Origin: Metridium senile
Lineage: Eukaryota; Cnidaria; Anthozoa; Actiniaria; Metridiidae
Direction: 5' to 3'
DNA: 64,000 nt
Assembly (NCBI GenBank): GCA_949775045.1
Contig: OX459101.1
Location: 5,277,465-5,341,464 of the forward strand
Part shown: positions 7,898 through 56,655 of the stretch, piece by piece
Numbering within the stretch: the first letter of the stretch is position 1
Layout of the letters: every line of letters begins with the position of its first letter
Program-made: the position numbers and the translations under genes
Notes under the pieces: model-generated
Database searches by the model: none
What the model was told of the DNA's origin: nothing
Seen by the model: the letters and a program-made list of their open reading frames with translations, nothing else

Positions 7898-9142
7898 TTA
7901 ATACATAATTGATTTTAAATCACTATTTTCAACTTCCATAAGAGCATCAGCAACAACATACATATAACATGTTATATTACCAGCACCACCTACTTTTCTT
8001 CTAATTTCTAGTTTAACTCCATCTTTTGTGCTATTCAATAACATCCCATTACCATGAATATCATTAGTAGGATATGTTCTCAAATCGATCCATAGAGCAA
8101 ATTTATTAGAATAGAAATCTTTTTGGGTTAAATTATCAGTTTTACCAAATCTACCTCTAATAGAATTCCAAAAATCGGTTGGTAGCATTCCTTTCGAATA
8201 TAATTTATTTGGCAGACCATCCACATTAACATCTACTTGAGTAATATCTGGGTTAACAAATTTTTCTGAGTCTCTTGTACCTAGAACATATGCTTCAGTA
8301 AACAAACACAAAATACCTGTCATAGATCGTCTTGGTATATTAACATGCTCATTTATTACCGATGTTGTGGCTTTATTAATTGTGAATGTCTTGTGGAGAA
8401 GAATATTTTCATAATAGAAACCTCTACCAACTTGATAAGCTGCTTGAGCTTCACGTGCTAGAAAATCACTAACAATACACTCATATTCAAGCTCAATATT
8501 TGATAGACTATACGTGTATGATTTTGATGAATCGCTGGTAATAGTAATCTCCGAACTTCCAGGAAGTGTAATTTCAAAGGATAGGGTATTTCTTAACGAT
8601 TTTGGATAAAACACACCATGTGAATCAAGAATTGGATGATTAATAGGTATTCTATATTTATCACTATAAACTGCTGCTAGCCCTACTTCTGATGCATCTG
8701 CCGTTACTTTATCACCTGCAGCTGTTCGTAATTTTCGCATATTAGACGATGAAACACCTTCTCTTAGCATATTTTCACGTTCGTTTTTCAATAAAAACAA
8801 ATCGGAATATGTGTTATATAGATCAATACGTTGTGTATCTTGTAAAATCTCACCTCCGTATAAAACTCTCATTCTTGAAATAAGAGCTCGTCCTAGATTA
8901 TTTACAACTGTATTGTTAGCATGAGCTCCAGTTTCTTTGTTTAATTTAAAAATAAGACCTACACTACCAGGAACTAATACAACATTATCCGATAGCTTTG
9001 GTATATGAACATACAACGTTTCACCAGGATTTGCTGAGCTTGGGTTGAATGTTACACGATTTACTGTTTTCTCTGCTTTTAATCCAAAAGCTTGTTTGTA
9101 AACACGATTTACATCTAACTTATCTGAAATTGATTGTGTCAT
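7898..9142 (-). CDS. Probable double jelly-roll major capsid protein (hexon-like)
   Basis: 414 aa, no signal peptide or membrane helix, rich in beta strands throughout. The first half contains NNLGRALISRMRVLYGGEIL and RIDLYNTYSDLFLL, a pattern seen in double jelly-roll capsid proteins of Polinton/adintovirus and large DNA viruses. The second half has further strand-rich blocks ending MYVVADALMEVENSDLKSIM. It is shorter than many Polinton capsid proteins (commonly 500-650 aa), so a fold prediction is needed to settle the call. The location beside the packaging ATPase is the canonical morphogenesis neighbourhood. GGTATAAATA lies 30 nt before the ATG. The 36-bp gap to the divergent integrase ATG forms a shared promoter region. 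Confidence 0.65.
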   Translation of the reverse strand: MTQSISDKLDVNRVYKQAFGLKAEKTVNRVTFNPSSANPGETLYVHIPKLSDNVVLVPGSVGLIFKLNKETGAHANNTVVNNLGRALISRMRVLYGGEILQDTQRIDLYNTYSDLFLLKNERENMLREGVSSSNMRKLRTAAGDKVTADASEVGLAAVYSDKYRIPINHPILDSHGVFYPKSLRNTLSFEITLPGSSEITITSDSSKSYTYSLSNIELEYECIVSDFLAREAQAAYQVGRGFYYENILLHKTFTINKATTSVINEHVNIPRRSMTGILCLFTEAYVLGTRDSEKFVNPDITQVDVNVDGLPNKLYSKGMLPTDFWNSIRGRFGKTDNLTQKDFYSNKFALWIDLRTYPTNDIHGNGMLLNSTKDGVKLEIRRKVGGAGNITCYMYVVADALMEVENSDLKSIMY

Positions 9143-9178
9143 TATAATCTTATAAAAGATTATATATTTATACCTATT
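9143..9178. promoter_or_regulatory. Bidirectional promoter between capsid and integrase genes
   Basis: The 36-bp gap holds a plus-strand TATAAAA at 9151 (28 nt before the integrase ATG) and a minus-strand GGTATAAATA (30 nt before the capsid ATG). A perfect 8-bp inverted repeat ATAATCTT/AAGATTAT (9144-9163) sits at the capsid-gene side. The two boxes face opposite directions, so both genes can be transcribed from this spacer. Confidence 0.6.
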
Positions 9179-10165
9179 ATGAACAAAACATTATCAGAAT
9201 ATTATTATAGCCCACAAGGTTATTGGAAAGGATATTCTGCTATTTCCAAACTATCAAATGCAGCAGATATCAAAAAAGATGTTGTAAAAAAATGGCTTGA
9301 AAAACAAGCATTATGGCAGATATATTTATCAAAACCCGAATATATTCCTAAACCTCATTGGGATATTTTCACACCAAACAAAATTCATCAAGCAGATCTA
9401 TTATTCTTACCACATGATACTGTGAAAAGAAAAACCTACAAATATGCTTTGGTGGTTGTTGATATAGCAAGTAGATATATTGATGCTGAGCCTTTGACGT
9501 CTAAGTACTCAACAGAAGTTACTAAAGCTTTCACAAGGATCTATTCCCATCGATTGAATTGGCCGAAAACAATGATGGTTGATCCAGGTACAGAATTTAT
9601 GGGTGAATTAACAAAAGTATTAAAAAATAAAAATATAAAAATTCAACGAGGAGAAGCTGGAAATCATAAAGCACAATCTTTGGTTGAACGTGCTAATAGG
9701 ACTATTGCTGAAAAGCTTTTTAGTCATCAGTACGCTCAAGAAATGCTTATGGAAGATGAAAGATCTCGTGAATGGGTTAATAGACTACCTGATGTATTAA
9801 AATCTATTAATAGTGAAGTGAAAAGAATTACTGGAAAAGAGCCTGCAGAATCGATAAAAATGAAAGAACTTCCACACAAAGATTTCAAATATAAAAGACC
9901 TGTTGGTATGAAAGAAGAAAGATTACCAGCTGGCGTGAAAGTTAGATATTTATACGCTCCTGGCGAAGAGGAAGGTGGTGATAAACATCGTGCTACTGAC
10001 CCTATTTGGTCGTTGGAGATGTATGATATATCTCGATCTATAGTATCATCTGATCATGTATTATATTTCCTTTCTGAAGGGGCCCCTAAACGTTCTTTTG
10101 TTAGAGAGGAATTACAAACGGTTCCAGAAGATACACAGCTACCACCTGATAGTGTTTTGAATTAA
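9179..10165 (+). CDS. Retroviral-type (RVE) DDE integrase of Polinton/adintovirus class
   Basis: 328 aa from the ATG at 9179, preferred over 9134 because the latter lies inside the divergent capsid gene while 9179 has TATAAAA 28 nt upstream. Catalytic residues are visible as D73 (IHQADLLFLP), D135 (MMVDPGTEF) and E170 (SLVERANRT), giving the D,D-34-E spacing of the family. The core carries LVVVDIASRYIDAEPL and GEAGNHKAQ. The C-terminal 100 residues (VKVRYLYAPG...) probably form the SH3/chromo-like DNA-binding end. No HHCC zinc finger is seen at the N-terminus. It inserts the linear viral DNA into host chromosomes. It is convergent with the polymerase gene, with only 27 bp between the stop codons. 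Confidence 0.92.
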   Translation: MNKTLSEYYYSPQGYWKGYSAISKLSNAADIKKDVVKKWLEKQALWQIYLSKPEYIPKPHWDIFTPNKIHQADLLFLPHDTVKRKTYKYALVVVDIASRYIDAEPLTSKYSTEVTKAFTRIYSHRLNWPKTMMVDPGTEFMGELTKVLKNKNIKIQRGEAGNHKAQSLVERANRTIAEKLFSHQYAQEMLMEDERSREWVNRLPDVLKSINSEVKRITGKEPAESIKMKELPHKDFKYKRPVGMKEERLPAGVKVRYLYAPGEEEGGDKHRATDPIWSLEMYDISRSIVSSDHVLYFLSEGAPKRSFVREELQTVPEDTQLPPDSVLN

Positions 10166-10192
10166 ATTTTTGTTTACTACTTTTTTTTTTGT

Positions 10193-13100
10193 TTACAATT
10201 TTTTGTTTACAATTTTTTTGTTTAGTATTACTTTTTCATTAATATTTTTATAACTGTATGCAAGCTTGTGAATACCATCTGCTTGAATATTTCTTTTGTC
10301 ATCATCTCTTGATAAGGCAACTTTGTTTACTGTTTCTGTATATATTTCATGTTTGTAACTTCTTATAACATTCATTTTCCTTATAGCATCTTTTCCTTCG
10401 AATAAACATTTTTTATAGTCGTCAAATGAAATGGTTTTGTCTACTACTGATTTTTTCACTCCCTTGCAACGTTTCCCAACTTTTTCATCTATCTTATAAG
10501 CGTATAGCTTAGATCGTAGACCTACAAATTCATCTATTTCTTCTCCAGCGGTCTCGTCTTTCATCATACCTATAACTTTTTTGTTGACCCTCTGTTTGAT
10601 TCCTTTATGATTTTCTGGATAATTGGTTGTATCGAATTTTGTCTTAATATCTTGTTCAATATCATTATAAAAATCATCTGTGTCAATCTCATACATTAAA
10701 CTATCAGTATCTGTGAATAGTAGTTGCGCTCTGTTATCATATTTTGGTTTGATGTAATTATAATGGAATTCATACATAAGCGTCTTTGATAGATCTAAGA
10801 TTGACATTCCTAGATAGATTGGTTTGTTGAATACTAACTCTGTTTTACCCATATGTATTGCTGTTAGATTTTCTGAGAATATTGTTCTTTTTTTATAATT
10901 TGGTTTATTTATTAATTTTGCTGCTTGTGATTCATTTGTTACTAATCTAATATCTTGTCTATTACGAATATTTTCCATGGTTTTCCCAAATACGGAATTA
11001 TTCATCAGTTTGAAGAAATCCTTCTCAAAATCATTTTTAGCTTTAGTTCTTAGCTCTGTATTAAGGTTAATATATTGTGCCAACCAATTTGATTCTTTGA
11101 ACAAGACACCTCTATGGATTTTGGTTAATTTCATTCCAAGTGATAAATACAATTTTAATGTCTTGTGGTGAATCACATACTTCTTCTTATCACCAAGATT
11201 TGGAATTAGTTTTTCAACCTTATTGATTGTTAATCGTTCAGGTGCTAGTGGATATTCGTTATGCATCTCGTGTAATTCGATTGGATATTCTAGATCAACC
11301 TCTAGTATGCATGGAAGTTTGTTCCACCTTGCCAATTCTTTTTTGTTCATCCATTTGAATCCGTGTGTAGGTAGTGGTTCAGACATTGCCCATCCGTATA
11401 AATTGTTAGCGTCAAGGTATTTTATAAATTTTGATTTTTTATTCTCATCATAGTTATTCATATATTTATTATTAGCTTTAGCATATCTTTTAGAAATCAT
11501 AGAAATTCCTCCACGAATTCCTTGTTCTATCATAAGGATCATATCCGGATCACTCAACAGTTCGAGATTAATATTTGTCATTCTAAGCATCGCATCCCAT
11601 GATAATCCTGGAGCTGTATAATACCATGCTGGATCTAGTTTATAGTTCTCTAGACAAACATCTCTAAAGTTCTCAAACACATCTGCAAGAAGAATAACAT
11701 CGCTCTTGAGATATAGATCATGATATTCCTTCATTGTTTTAATTTTGAATGTATCCCATACTTCCTGAGCATGTTTATAATTTTCTTCTGAAATGTTTGT
11801 GCCATTTAGCTTAGAATAAAATTCTTCTATTGGTGGTAGGAAAGTTTCATTTAATCTGTCTAGTGAATTTACATAATCATATGGATATACCCCTTTTCTC
11901 AATAATAAATCCAACTTTTTACCATCATATAACATAGACATGTTTCTGAATTGTTCTTTTGTAAGATTACTAACTAATGAATCTAAGCTACTACTCATAA
12001 ATTTAAAACTATCAATAAATCTAATCTCACGTTTTACATTACATTTTTTTCCATCCTTATTGGTAAATGTATCTACAACTATCTCTTTTTTGAATGAAAT
12101 GTATTTCTCCTCATTATTAGGAATACAATCAACATTACCCTCTGTCACTCCTAGGTTTTTTATAAACAGATGAGCATCATATCCAGCTAGATTATGAAAT
12201 ACAACTGGAATATGCTTAGAAATTTTATAATTTAGATTACAATCATTGTGTGCTGCCCCTCGATATTTACCTGAAAGATGATCATGGTCTAGAACCTTAT
12301 CATTGTTTAATTCTTTCTCACATATATGACAGTGTGTTGCATTTTTATAATTTTCATTATCAATGTTTGTCATCACAACCTTTTTGTTATATTTAAACTT
12401 TTGATACAGGTTTCTTACTGATTTTTCTATTGCTTCAACAAATCTTTGTGAAATATCCACATCAGGTGATTTCTTAGTATATGTGTGAATCTCTGGTTGA
12501 AACAGATTATCATCATAGGATTTTATCATATAACAATATCCGCTTGGTGTATGTTTCTGATATTTTTGTGTGAAAGATTGATTATCCTCTGGTTGACATG
12601 ATGATATAGGTTCTGTTAGTGATTCAAAATCTGCGTATATTATAAATGGTACACGCATACTATTGTTGTAATTTTTGAAGGCTAGTGTTGCGCCTTTATT
12701 TGGTAATTTTATTTTAACAGCCTCATGATTATTACAATAATCTGAATGATTGTCTAATGATTGTTGTGTTTTAAATGATAACAAGCAGCGCTCACAATAG
12801 AATCTAATATGCCCGTTTTTGCTGGTTTGTGAATTAATTAATCTAGACATACTTTTGATCCAGCAGTAATGGTTTGTTTTATCATCTGATATCAGAAGAA
12901 TGTTAATCGTTTGTTCCCGCTTATTGTTTTCGCTAATTCTAATTGGTGTTACATCCTTATCATAAGAGTACACGTTAATCGCGTATTTAGGATTGTTGTT
13001 TTCAAAGATTCCGATCTTATCAACCTGCACTGGAAACTCAAGTCCATCCCAGTTTAGATTTTCTGCATTTGCTTTTAATTTTTTGGTTAATCTATTTGGA

Positions 13101-14059
13101 TTTCTATTAGTTGGAAATAGACATGATAGTATAGACCATTTGAAACATTGATTATCATCATTTTTGATGTTAACAATAGCTTCTTTTCGTTTTAGTTTTT
13201 CTGGTAGTGGAATATATGATTTTGCTGCTATAGGATTGTATTTATCAACATGAATATCAAAATTTACTATATTTTCGAATATCCATCCTGAACCTTTATT
13301 TTGATAGTTGTCTACCTTTTCTAAAATATTATCGGTTAGTCTATTGTAAACCTCTTCTATATTAGTTGCTTCTGTGATAATTTCTATTTTACTATGAAAA
13401 AACCCGTATGAATATACTTTCTCTTTCTTATTCATCTTGTAAAATTCAATCTCTAATAAAAGTTTCATTTTGATTGGTTTTTCTTGTTGTTTTAACATGT
13501 CTATGACATTCTGTTTATTATTCGTTAGAAATGATTTTGGATCTGTCTTATCAGTCCCTTTTATTCTATATGATGTAACAAATCCTTTCAACGCAGACTC
13601 CTTCATTGGGATGTTAGTGTTTGCTTTGTTAGGTTTTGTTTTATTAACCACAACATTTGTTCTAAGGTTATTGTAAATATCGTTTATCTTATTCTTCAAA
13701 GCCTCGACACGATCATTGATAGGCTTTTTGATCGGTGGTGGAATATATGACATAATCCAATCTGCGAATTTATTTAATTGCTGTTGAACTGCAGCAGCTG
13801 TATTTTGCGTTGTATGTACCGTTTTTGTTGCTTTCACAGGTTTTAAAATCGGTACATTAATTTCTGGTATCGGTTGATCCATTATATTATTAGACATTTT
13901 TTCAGTTATACTATTACTAATTATTTCCTCTTTATATCGGTTCGAAAACATTTTTTCAGTTATACTATTATTATGTATTTTCTCTTTATATCGGCTCGAA
14001 AACATTTTTTCAGTTATACTATTATTATGTATTTTCTCTTTATATGTGTTCGAAAACAT
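10193..14059 (-). CDS. Protein-primed family-B DNA polymerase
   Basis: Up to 1,288 aa. Exonuclease motifs: ExoI YADFES near residue 475, ExoII FHNLAGYDAHLF near 620, ExoIII YHDLYLKSDVILLADVF near 775. Polymerase motifs: A YLDANNLYGW near 880, B KLMNNSVFGK near 1020, C LFTDTDSLMYE near 1115. Two metal-binding inserts precede or split the exonuclease: a C2H2-like finger (CERCLLSF...HSDYCNNH, near 420-440) and an endonuclease-VII-like Cys/DHDH motif (CHICEKEL...LDHDHLSGKYRG, near 575-600), as in many animal Polinton polymerases. It copies linear DNA from a terminal protein. The first 54 residues are three 18-aa repeats each starting with Met, so translation may really begin at 13897 (MSNNIMDQ). 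Confidence 0.93.
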   Translation of the reverse strand: MFSNTYKEKIHNNSITEKMFSSRYKEKIHNNSITEKMFSNRYKEEIISNSITEKMSNNIMDQPIPEINVPILKPVKATKTVHTTQNTAAAVQQQLNKFADWIMSYIPPPIKKPINDRVEALKNKINDIYNNLRTNVVVNKTKPNKANTNIPMKESALKGFVTSYRIKGTDKTDPKSFLTNNKQNVIDMLKQQEKPIKMKLLLEIEFYKMNKKEKVYSYGFFHSKIEIITEATNIEEVYNRLTDNILEKVDNYQNKGSGWIFENIVNFDIHVDKYNPIAAKSYIPLPEKLKRKEAIVNIKNDDNQCFKWSILSCLFPTNRNPNRLTKKLKANAENLNWDGLEFPVQVDKIGIFENNNPKYAINVYSYDKDVTPIRISENNKREQTINILLISDDKTNHYCWIKSMSRLINSQTSKNGHIRFYCERCLLSFKTQQSLDNHSDYCNNHEAVKIKLPNKGATLAFKNYNNSMRVPFIIYADFESLTEPISSCQPEDNQSFTQKYQKHTPSGYCYMIKSYDDNLFQPEIHTYTKKSPDVDISQRFVEAIEKSVRNLYQKFKYNKKVVMTNIDNENYKNATHCHICEKELNNDKVLDHDHLSGKYRGAAHNDCNLNYKISKHIPVVFHNLAGYDAHLFIKNLGVTEGNVDCIPNNEEKYISFKKEIVVDTFTNKDGKKCNVKREIRFIDSFKFMSSSLDSLVSNLTKEQFRNMSMLYDGKKLDLLLRKGVYPYDYVNSLDRLNETFLPPIEEFYSKLNGTNISEENYKHAQEVWDTFKIKTMKEYHDLYLKSDVILLADVFENFRDVCLENYKLDPAWYYTAPGLSWDAMLRMTNINLELLSDPDMILMIEQGIRGGISMISKRYAKANNKYMNNYDENKKSKFIKYLDANNLYGWAMSEPLPTHGFKWMNKKELARWNKLPCILEVDLEYPIELHEMHNEYPLAPERLTINKVEKLIPNLGDKKKYVIHHKTLKLYLSLGMKLTKIHRGVLFKESNWLAQYINLNTELRTKAKNDFEKDFFKLMNNSVFGKTMENIRNRQDIRLVTNESQAAKLINKPNYKKRTIFSENLTAIHMGKTELVFNKPIYLGMSILDLSKTLMYEFHYNYIKPKYDNRAQLLFTDTDSLMYEIDTDDFYNDIEQDIKTKFDTTNYPENHKGIKQRVNKKVIGMMKDETAGEEIDEFVGLRSKLYAYKIDEKVGKRCKGVKKSVVDKTISFDDYKKCLFEGKDAIRKMNVIRSYKHEIYTETVNKVALSRDDDKRNIQADGIHKLAYSYKNINEKVILNKKIVNKKL
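13898..14059 (-). repeat. Three 54-bp repeats carrying promoter box plus in-frame ATG
   Basis: Three tandem 54-bp units encode (M)FSNRYKEKIHNNSITEK variants at the start of the polymerase reading frame. Read on the minus strand, the units contain ATATAAAGAG followed about 39 nt later by ATG, the same spacing as the promoter boxes of the other viral genes. The outermost ATG at 14059 lacks such a box. Confidence 0.8.
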
Positions 14060-14201
14060 TTTCTTATATATATTATTTAAATTTTAATTTTAAAGAATAA
14101 ACACATTTCGCATGATACCACAGAATAAACGCACCTTTATTAATAACAACATTATAGTTACAAAAAATAAAATATAAATTATAATTCCTGACATTCCCAA
14201 G

Positions 14202-14593
14202 ATTCCCAGAATTTGATTGACAGTAAATTCCTAAGAGTAAAATCTCAGAATAATTTCAATAATGACCACGCCCATCTCAGGAATTTCAGGAATGTTGATC
14301 ATGTGATTTGTTTGACCTTTTGACCTTTGACCTTGACCTTTGTTGTCACGCAATATTTGGTCACGCAATAATACCATAATTTGATGACGTGGTATTCCCA
14401 GAATTTGATTGACAGTAAATTCCTAAGAGTAAAATCTCAGGAATGTCAGGAATGTTGATCATGTGATTTGTCTGACCTTTTGACCTTTGACCTTGACCTT
14501 TGTTGTCACGCAATATTTGGTCACGCAATAATACCATAATTTGATGACGTGGTATTCCCAGAATTTGATTGACAGGTAATTCCCAGAAATTTC
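14202..14593. repeat. Subterminal tandem repeats at the right end of the viral element
   Basis: Units starting ATTCCCAGAATTTGATTGAC begin at 14202, 14394 and 14554 (periods 192 and 160 bp; the first has about 32 bp extra). They contain CTTTTGACCTTTGACCTTGA and TTGGTCACGCAATAATACC. Their place just outside the last viral gene suggests terminal or subterminal repeats of the element. Confidence 0.7.
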
Positions 14594-14935
14594 TTTAATA
14601 ATTTTTTCATGAAAAAGGCTCCTCCCATTTTTGCCGCCCCCTTTTTTGAAAAATTTACCTTTGATAGAATAGCATGTTTGTGATGTTTAGAGGTGCTTAC
14701 GTATGGTGTTTGGTATGCGTAAGGTGAAAAAAGGCGTTTTTGTGCTCGAATCGGCCATTTACTACTTCCCTATATATATGAAGTTAATTTAATGTTTCGG
14801 ATATAATGCACTAAAATAAAAAATGAAATAAATTATTGTTATTATTATTTATCTAATTTAGACAATATAACATGACCCAAAATGCATTTCAGTATTAGCA
14901 TGCACTATTCAATAATAGCTGTATACACCTATTTC
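14594..14935. other. Gene-free sequence at the virus/host boundary
   Basis: No reading frame with supporting features. It contains a short CG-rich patch and a TATATATATG stretch near 14775. The exact element end lies somewhere in this interval but cannot be fixed without the left end for comparison. Confidence 0.5.
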
Positions 14936-15211
14936 AAAAATCGTTGTCGCAGCCAAAGCTACAGTCCACACTCTGAACCTTGCAAAGGATGTCGGTATTT
15001 CTTCTTTTTAATTTATACGTTTTATTCATAGCATATTTTGGATGGACGTGTTTGTGTTATAGCACTGTTACAGTGGTAGATGATGAAACACTGATATTTC
15101 TTTAAAAAATGTGTTATAAATCACAAATTATGTTCATAATACCGACAACCTTTGCAGGCTTCAGAGTGTGGACAGTAGCTTAGGCTGCGACAACGATTTT
15201 TGAAATAGGTG
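14936..15211. mobile_element. TA-flanked foldback MITE, family A copy 1
   Basis: Terminal inverted repeats of about 75 bp start CACCTATTTCAAAAATCGTT and end with their complement GAAATAGGTG, both flanked by TA. The inner ends read ACCTTGCAAAGGATGTCGG. The TA target points to a Tc1/mariner-type transposase supplied elsewhere. Confidence 0.85.
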
Positions 15212-15255
15212 TATATTGAACTTGGTTAATGTAAACTGTGTCAAAAGAAACATAC

Positions 15256-54084
<38,829 letters not shown>

Positions 54085-55120
54085 CGTCAAACTGATATGA
54101 ACTGAGTCAAACAAAAGAACAACATTAACAATATAGCTTTTTGAAATTGAAAAGAAAGATCAATAGAGAAAGCAAAACTGTTTATTTTTCTTATACACAG
54201 GCTATTGAATTGCACGAAAGATGTCATGTAAAAATAATAGATAACAAATAGGAATTGATTGGCCCTGCAGTAAATGATACAAGCCGTTGCGAACGACCTA
54301 CCCTTCTTCATTTCCTTTTGCATTTCGTTTTCTTTATATATCGGTTACATTCAAAGTTAAATTAAATCTAAATTTTGATCCGCAAAGGTTTCCAATCACT
54401 GCAGATATAACAAAATATCTAAAAATAATTTTAAAAGATAAATGAATAAATAAAAATAATAAATAAATAAGTAAATAAACAAATATAAAAAATGAATAAT
54501 TATAGTAATAAATAAATGGATAAATAAATATGTATAATAAGAAGTATAAGATACATTATAAAAAAATATATAAAATGTTTATATAGCTAAGCTATAGTTA
54601 TGCGAACCTTTTGTGATAATTTCACCAATGCAAATGTAGCTATTAAATCTTCAATTCATAATATCTCAAGATCATGTGACTATCAACAGTCAAATTTCTT
54701 TCTGGAATGACGAACTGCTAGTATAGATTAAATTTCTGTGCATGGAACATTTCTATTATATAGTTTTCGTATATACTTATATAAAGAACTTGTTGCAGAA
54801 TGATAATGCAAAATCTTTTGCTTGATACTTTTCTAGCAAAGATCTAAATTCCTTTTACAATCACGAAGTAGAAAAAACTTTGTCGTCAGAAAAAAATTGG
54901 AGCTTTATAATTAGTTAGACTTAATAAAAATATGCTGCAAAAGTAAGTTTGACTGCTTCATTACACGAAATGTTGTATATTAAGTACCTAAAACCATCAC
55001 TAAACATTCAATCTGACTGTAACCGAGCAAAACTATTTCGAACAATAGTCTACAAATCCCAGGAGGTCAATTTTATTCAAATTTGTACTTATTTACCGTT
55101 CACTTGCAATAAATATTTAC
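54085..55120. other. Upstream region of the ADAM-like gene, no recognised gene
   Basis: 5' flank of the signal-peptide exon. AT-rich, with AAATAAATAA-type low complexity at 54440-54560. I see no clear core promoter element; a non-coding 5' exon could lie here. Confidence 0.4.
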
Positions 55121-55127
55121 TCTTGAA

Positions 55128-55165
55128 AATGAGCCCGATGGCGTCGAAACGTCGAGTAAAAACAT
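55128..55165 (+). ncRNA. Hammerhead-like motif 5
   Basis: TTGAAAATGAGCC-CGAT-GGCGTC-GAAACGTCG, the same layout as motifs 1 and 4, with an imperfect stem. Confidence 0.38.
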
Positions 55166-55278
55166 TGTCGTTTTAAATTTTATTATGAAAACTACAAAAA
55201 ACAAACATCTTATATATAAATAAAAAATATATATAAATAAAAAAATGGTTGAAAAAGAATGGTTGTTGAACGTACTAA

Positions 55279-55376
55279 GGGGGCAAACGTTTTCGGGTGG
55301 CAAACGGCTTCAACATTGCCATTCAACAAAATCGAAAGGATGTTGAAGCAAATGTTGAAGCCGTTTGCCCGGGCCT
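55279..55376. mobile_element. MITE family F, short copy
   Basis: GGGCAAACG...TTCAACATTGCC left and TTGAAGCCGTTTGCCCGGGC right. Confidence 0.65.
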
Positions 55377-56149
55377 TCAGCCTCTACGTTAAATATGCTA
55401 TCACTCAACTCTGCTCACACGTTTTTCTGTACTAGTTAGGAAAGTTTCTTACCTGTTTGAAGCAGCGTTCAGTCCAACTGCCTAACTCACCCTAGCAAAC
55501 CTTTTGGGTGTATTTATCAGATATGAGAACAAAGGTCCTAGCTTACTAGTAATTACGTTCCTTGATTTGAGATCACATAATTTACTTTATCAAACGACCC
55601 CACTTAAAGTCCTTTTCAGAGACTGAATAACAATTGGAAATTAAACACCTTACTGATTAACTTACGTTAACGATTCAGACGTTTAATCCTTCGTCGAAAT
55701 AAAATTACGAGTGGACAGATATAAACCTGTGAAATAGCCATTTAGACTAGACTACGTCCAGATTTTTAATATAGCCACTAATTATTTTGCTTTCTCAATT
55801 TGAACTGATCTATTTGATTAGATTGAAGGCTCTAAATCTGTGCAATAGATATCAAACTAACATATCTTTGTCACAAATCCCTTCGTTTATAAGTTTATTT
55901 CATATTCTTTTGGTTTTATTGTTTTTTTTCATTTATAGTTTAATTAAGTCACTTTCCCGTGTGTATCGAGATGTTGTTTACGTTTCACTGGTATTTTAGG
56001 TTATGTAACTCCTTTTGTATTTAATGAAATCCTATTATATTTATTGTTAAAGTATAAGTAGTTTGAGCAAGCGTAACTGACAGAACACTTCAACCAGAGT
56101 TATACGAAAGAGTTATTCGAAAGCTCAACCAAGTCGGCAGGGACGTGCC

Positions 56150-56380
56150 AAAGAGTAAAAAGGAGGAACGTGGAACCCATCCACACGTATCCACACGTAT
56201 CTGGGTATTTTTGAAAACGAGGGTTTTTTCTCCGTATTCAAAAATATATGCGTCCACACATAGCGTTTTCGAATCGTATTTGCCCGTCCACACGTATACG
56301 CGAATAATATTCGAAAAGGCTAGCCGTCCATGCAGAGCATGTGCACGCACGCGCTCTTTACAGTAGCACACCCGCGAAAA
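56150..56380. mobile_element. Degenerate element with CCACACGTAT words
   Basis: CCATCCACACGTATCCACAC, TTTTTGAAAACGAGGGTTTT and GCCCGTCCACACGTATACG form inverted words typical of a dispersed nonautonomous element. No coding potential I trust. Confidence 0.5.
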
Positions 56381-56655
56381 TTCAACACTTGGCGACATCT
56401 TTGCGAGACAAACCTAATGCTACACTGTGTAAAGGCCTACTACGAGAGAAAAGAAACAAACGCTGCAGTGGAAGTGAACGATAAGTATCACTGAGCTCGC
56501 TATCATTGTACTCGTTAGTTCAAGCGAATGTAACAAAGAACTGAACTGAACAACTGCTAGTTAGTCAAACCACATTTATGTATCGTTAGCTCAAGCGGCT
56601 GTAAACTTTAAATCTTTAACTTAATTGATATCTGGTTATATCTAGTTTATACGTA

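Larger units (their letters stand above)
1..14775. mobile_element. Adintovirus/Polinton-like endogenous DNA virus (left end outside window)
   Basis: The co-occurrence of a family-B DNA polymerase with protein-primed-type motifs, an RVE-type integrase, an A32-like ATPase and a jelly-roll capsid candidate within 14 kb is diagnostic of the Polinton/Maverick-adintovirus group. Twelve genes are tightly spaced, mostly on the minus strand, and none shows a frameshift or internal stop, so the copy is probably young or under selection. The left end is beyond base 1. The right limit is set only approximately, after the 14.2-14.6 kb repeats. Flanking sequence to the right is a host gene on the same strand. 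No adenain-like protease is visible; it may lie to the left or be absent. Terminal inverted repeats and the target duplication cannot be checked here. Confidence 0.85.

Noticed and set aside
9134..9178. Upstream ATG for the integrase
   Set aside because: It lies in the capsid gene start on the other strand and precedes the TATAAAA box; 9179 has the correct promoter spacing.
10166..10192. TTTTTNT poxvirus-type terminator after the integrase
   Set aside because: TTTTTGT is present, but T-runs are common in this AT-rich sequence and no other gene here shows it consistently.
56090..56398. 102-aa reading frame on minus
   Set aside because: Covers a degenerate dispersed element with inverted words; no domain or splice context.
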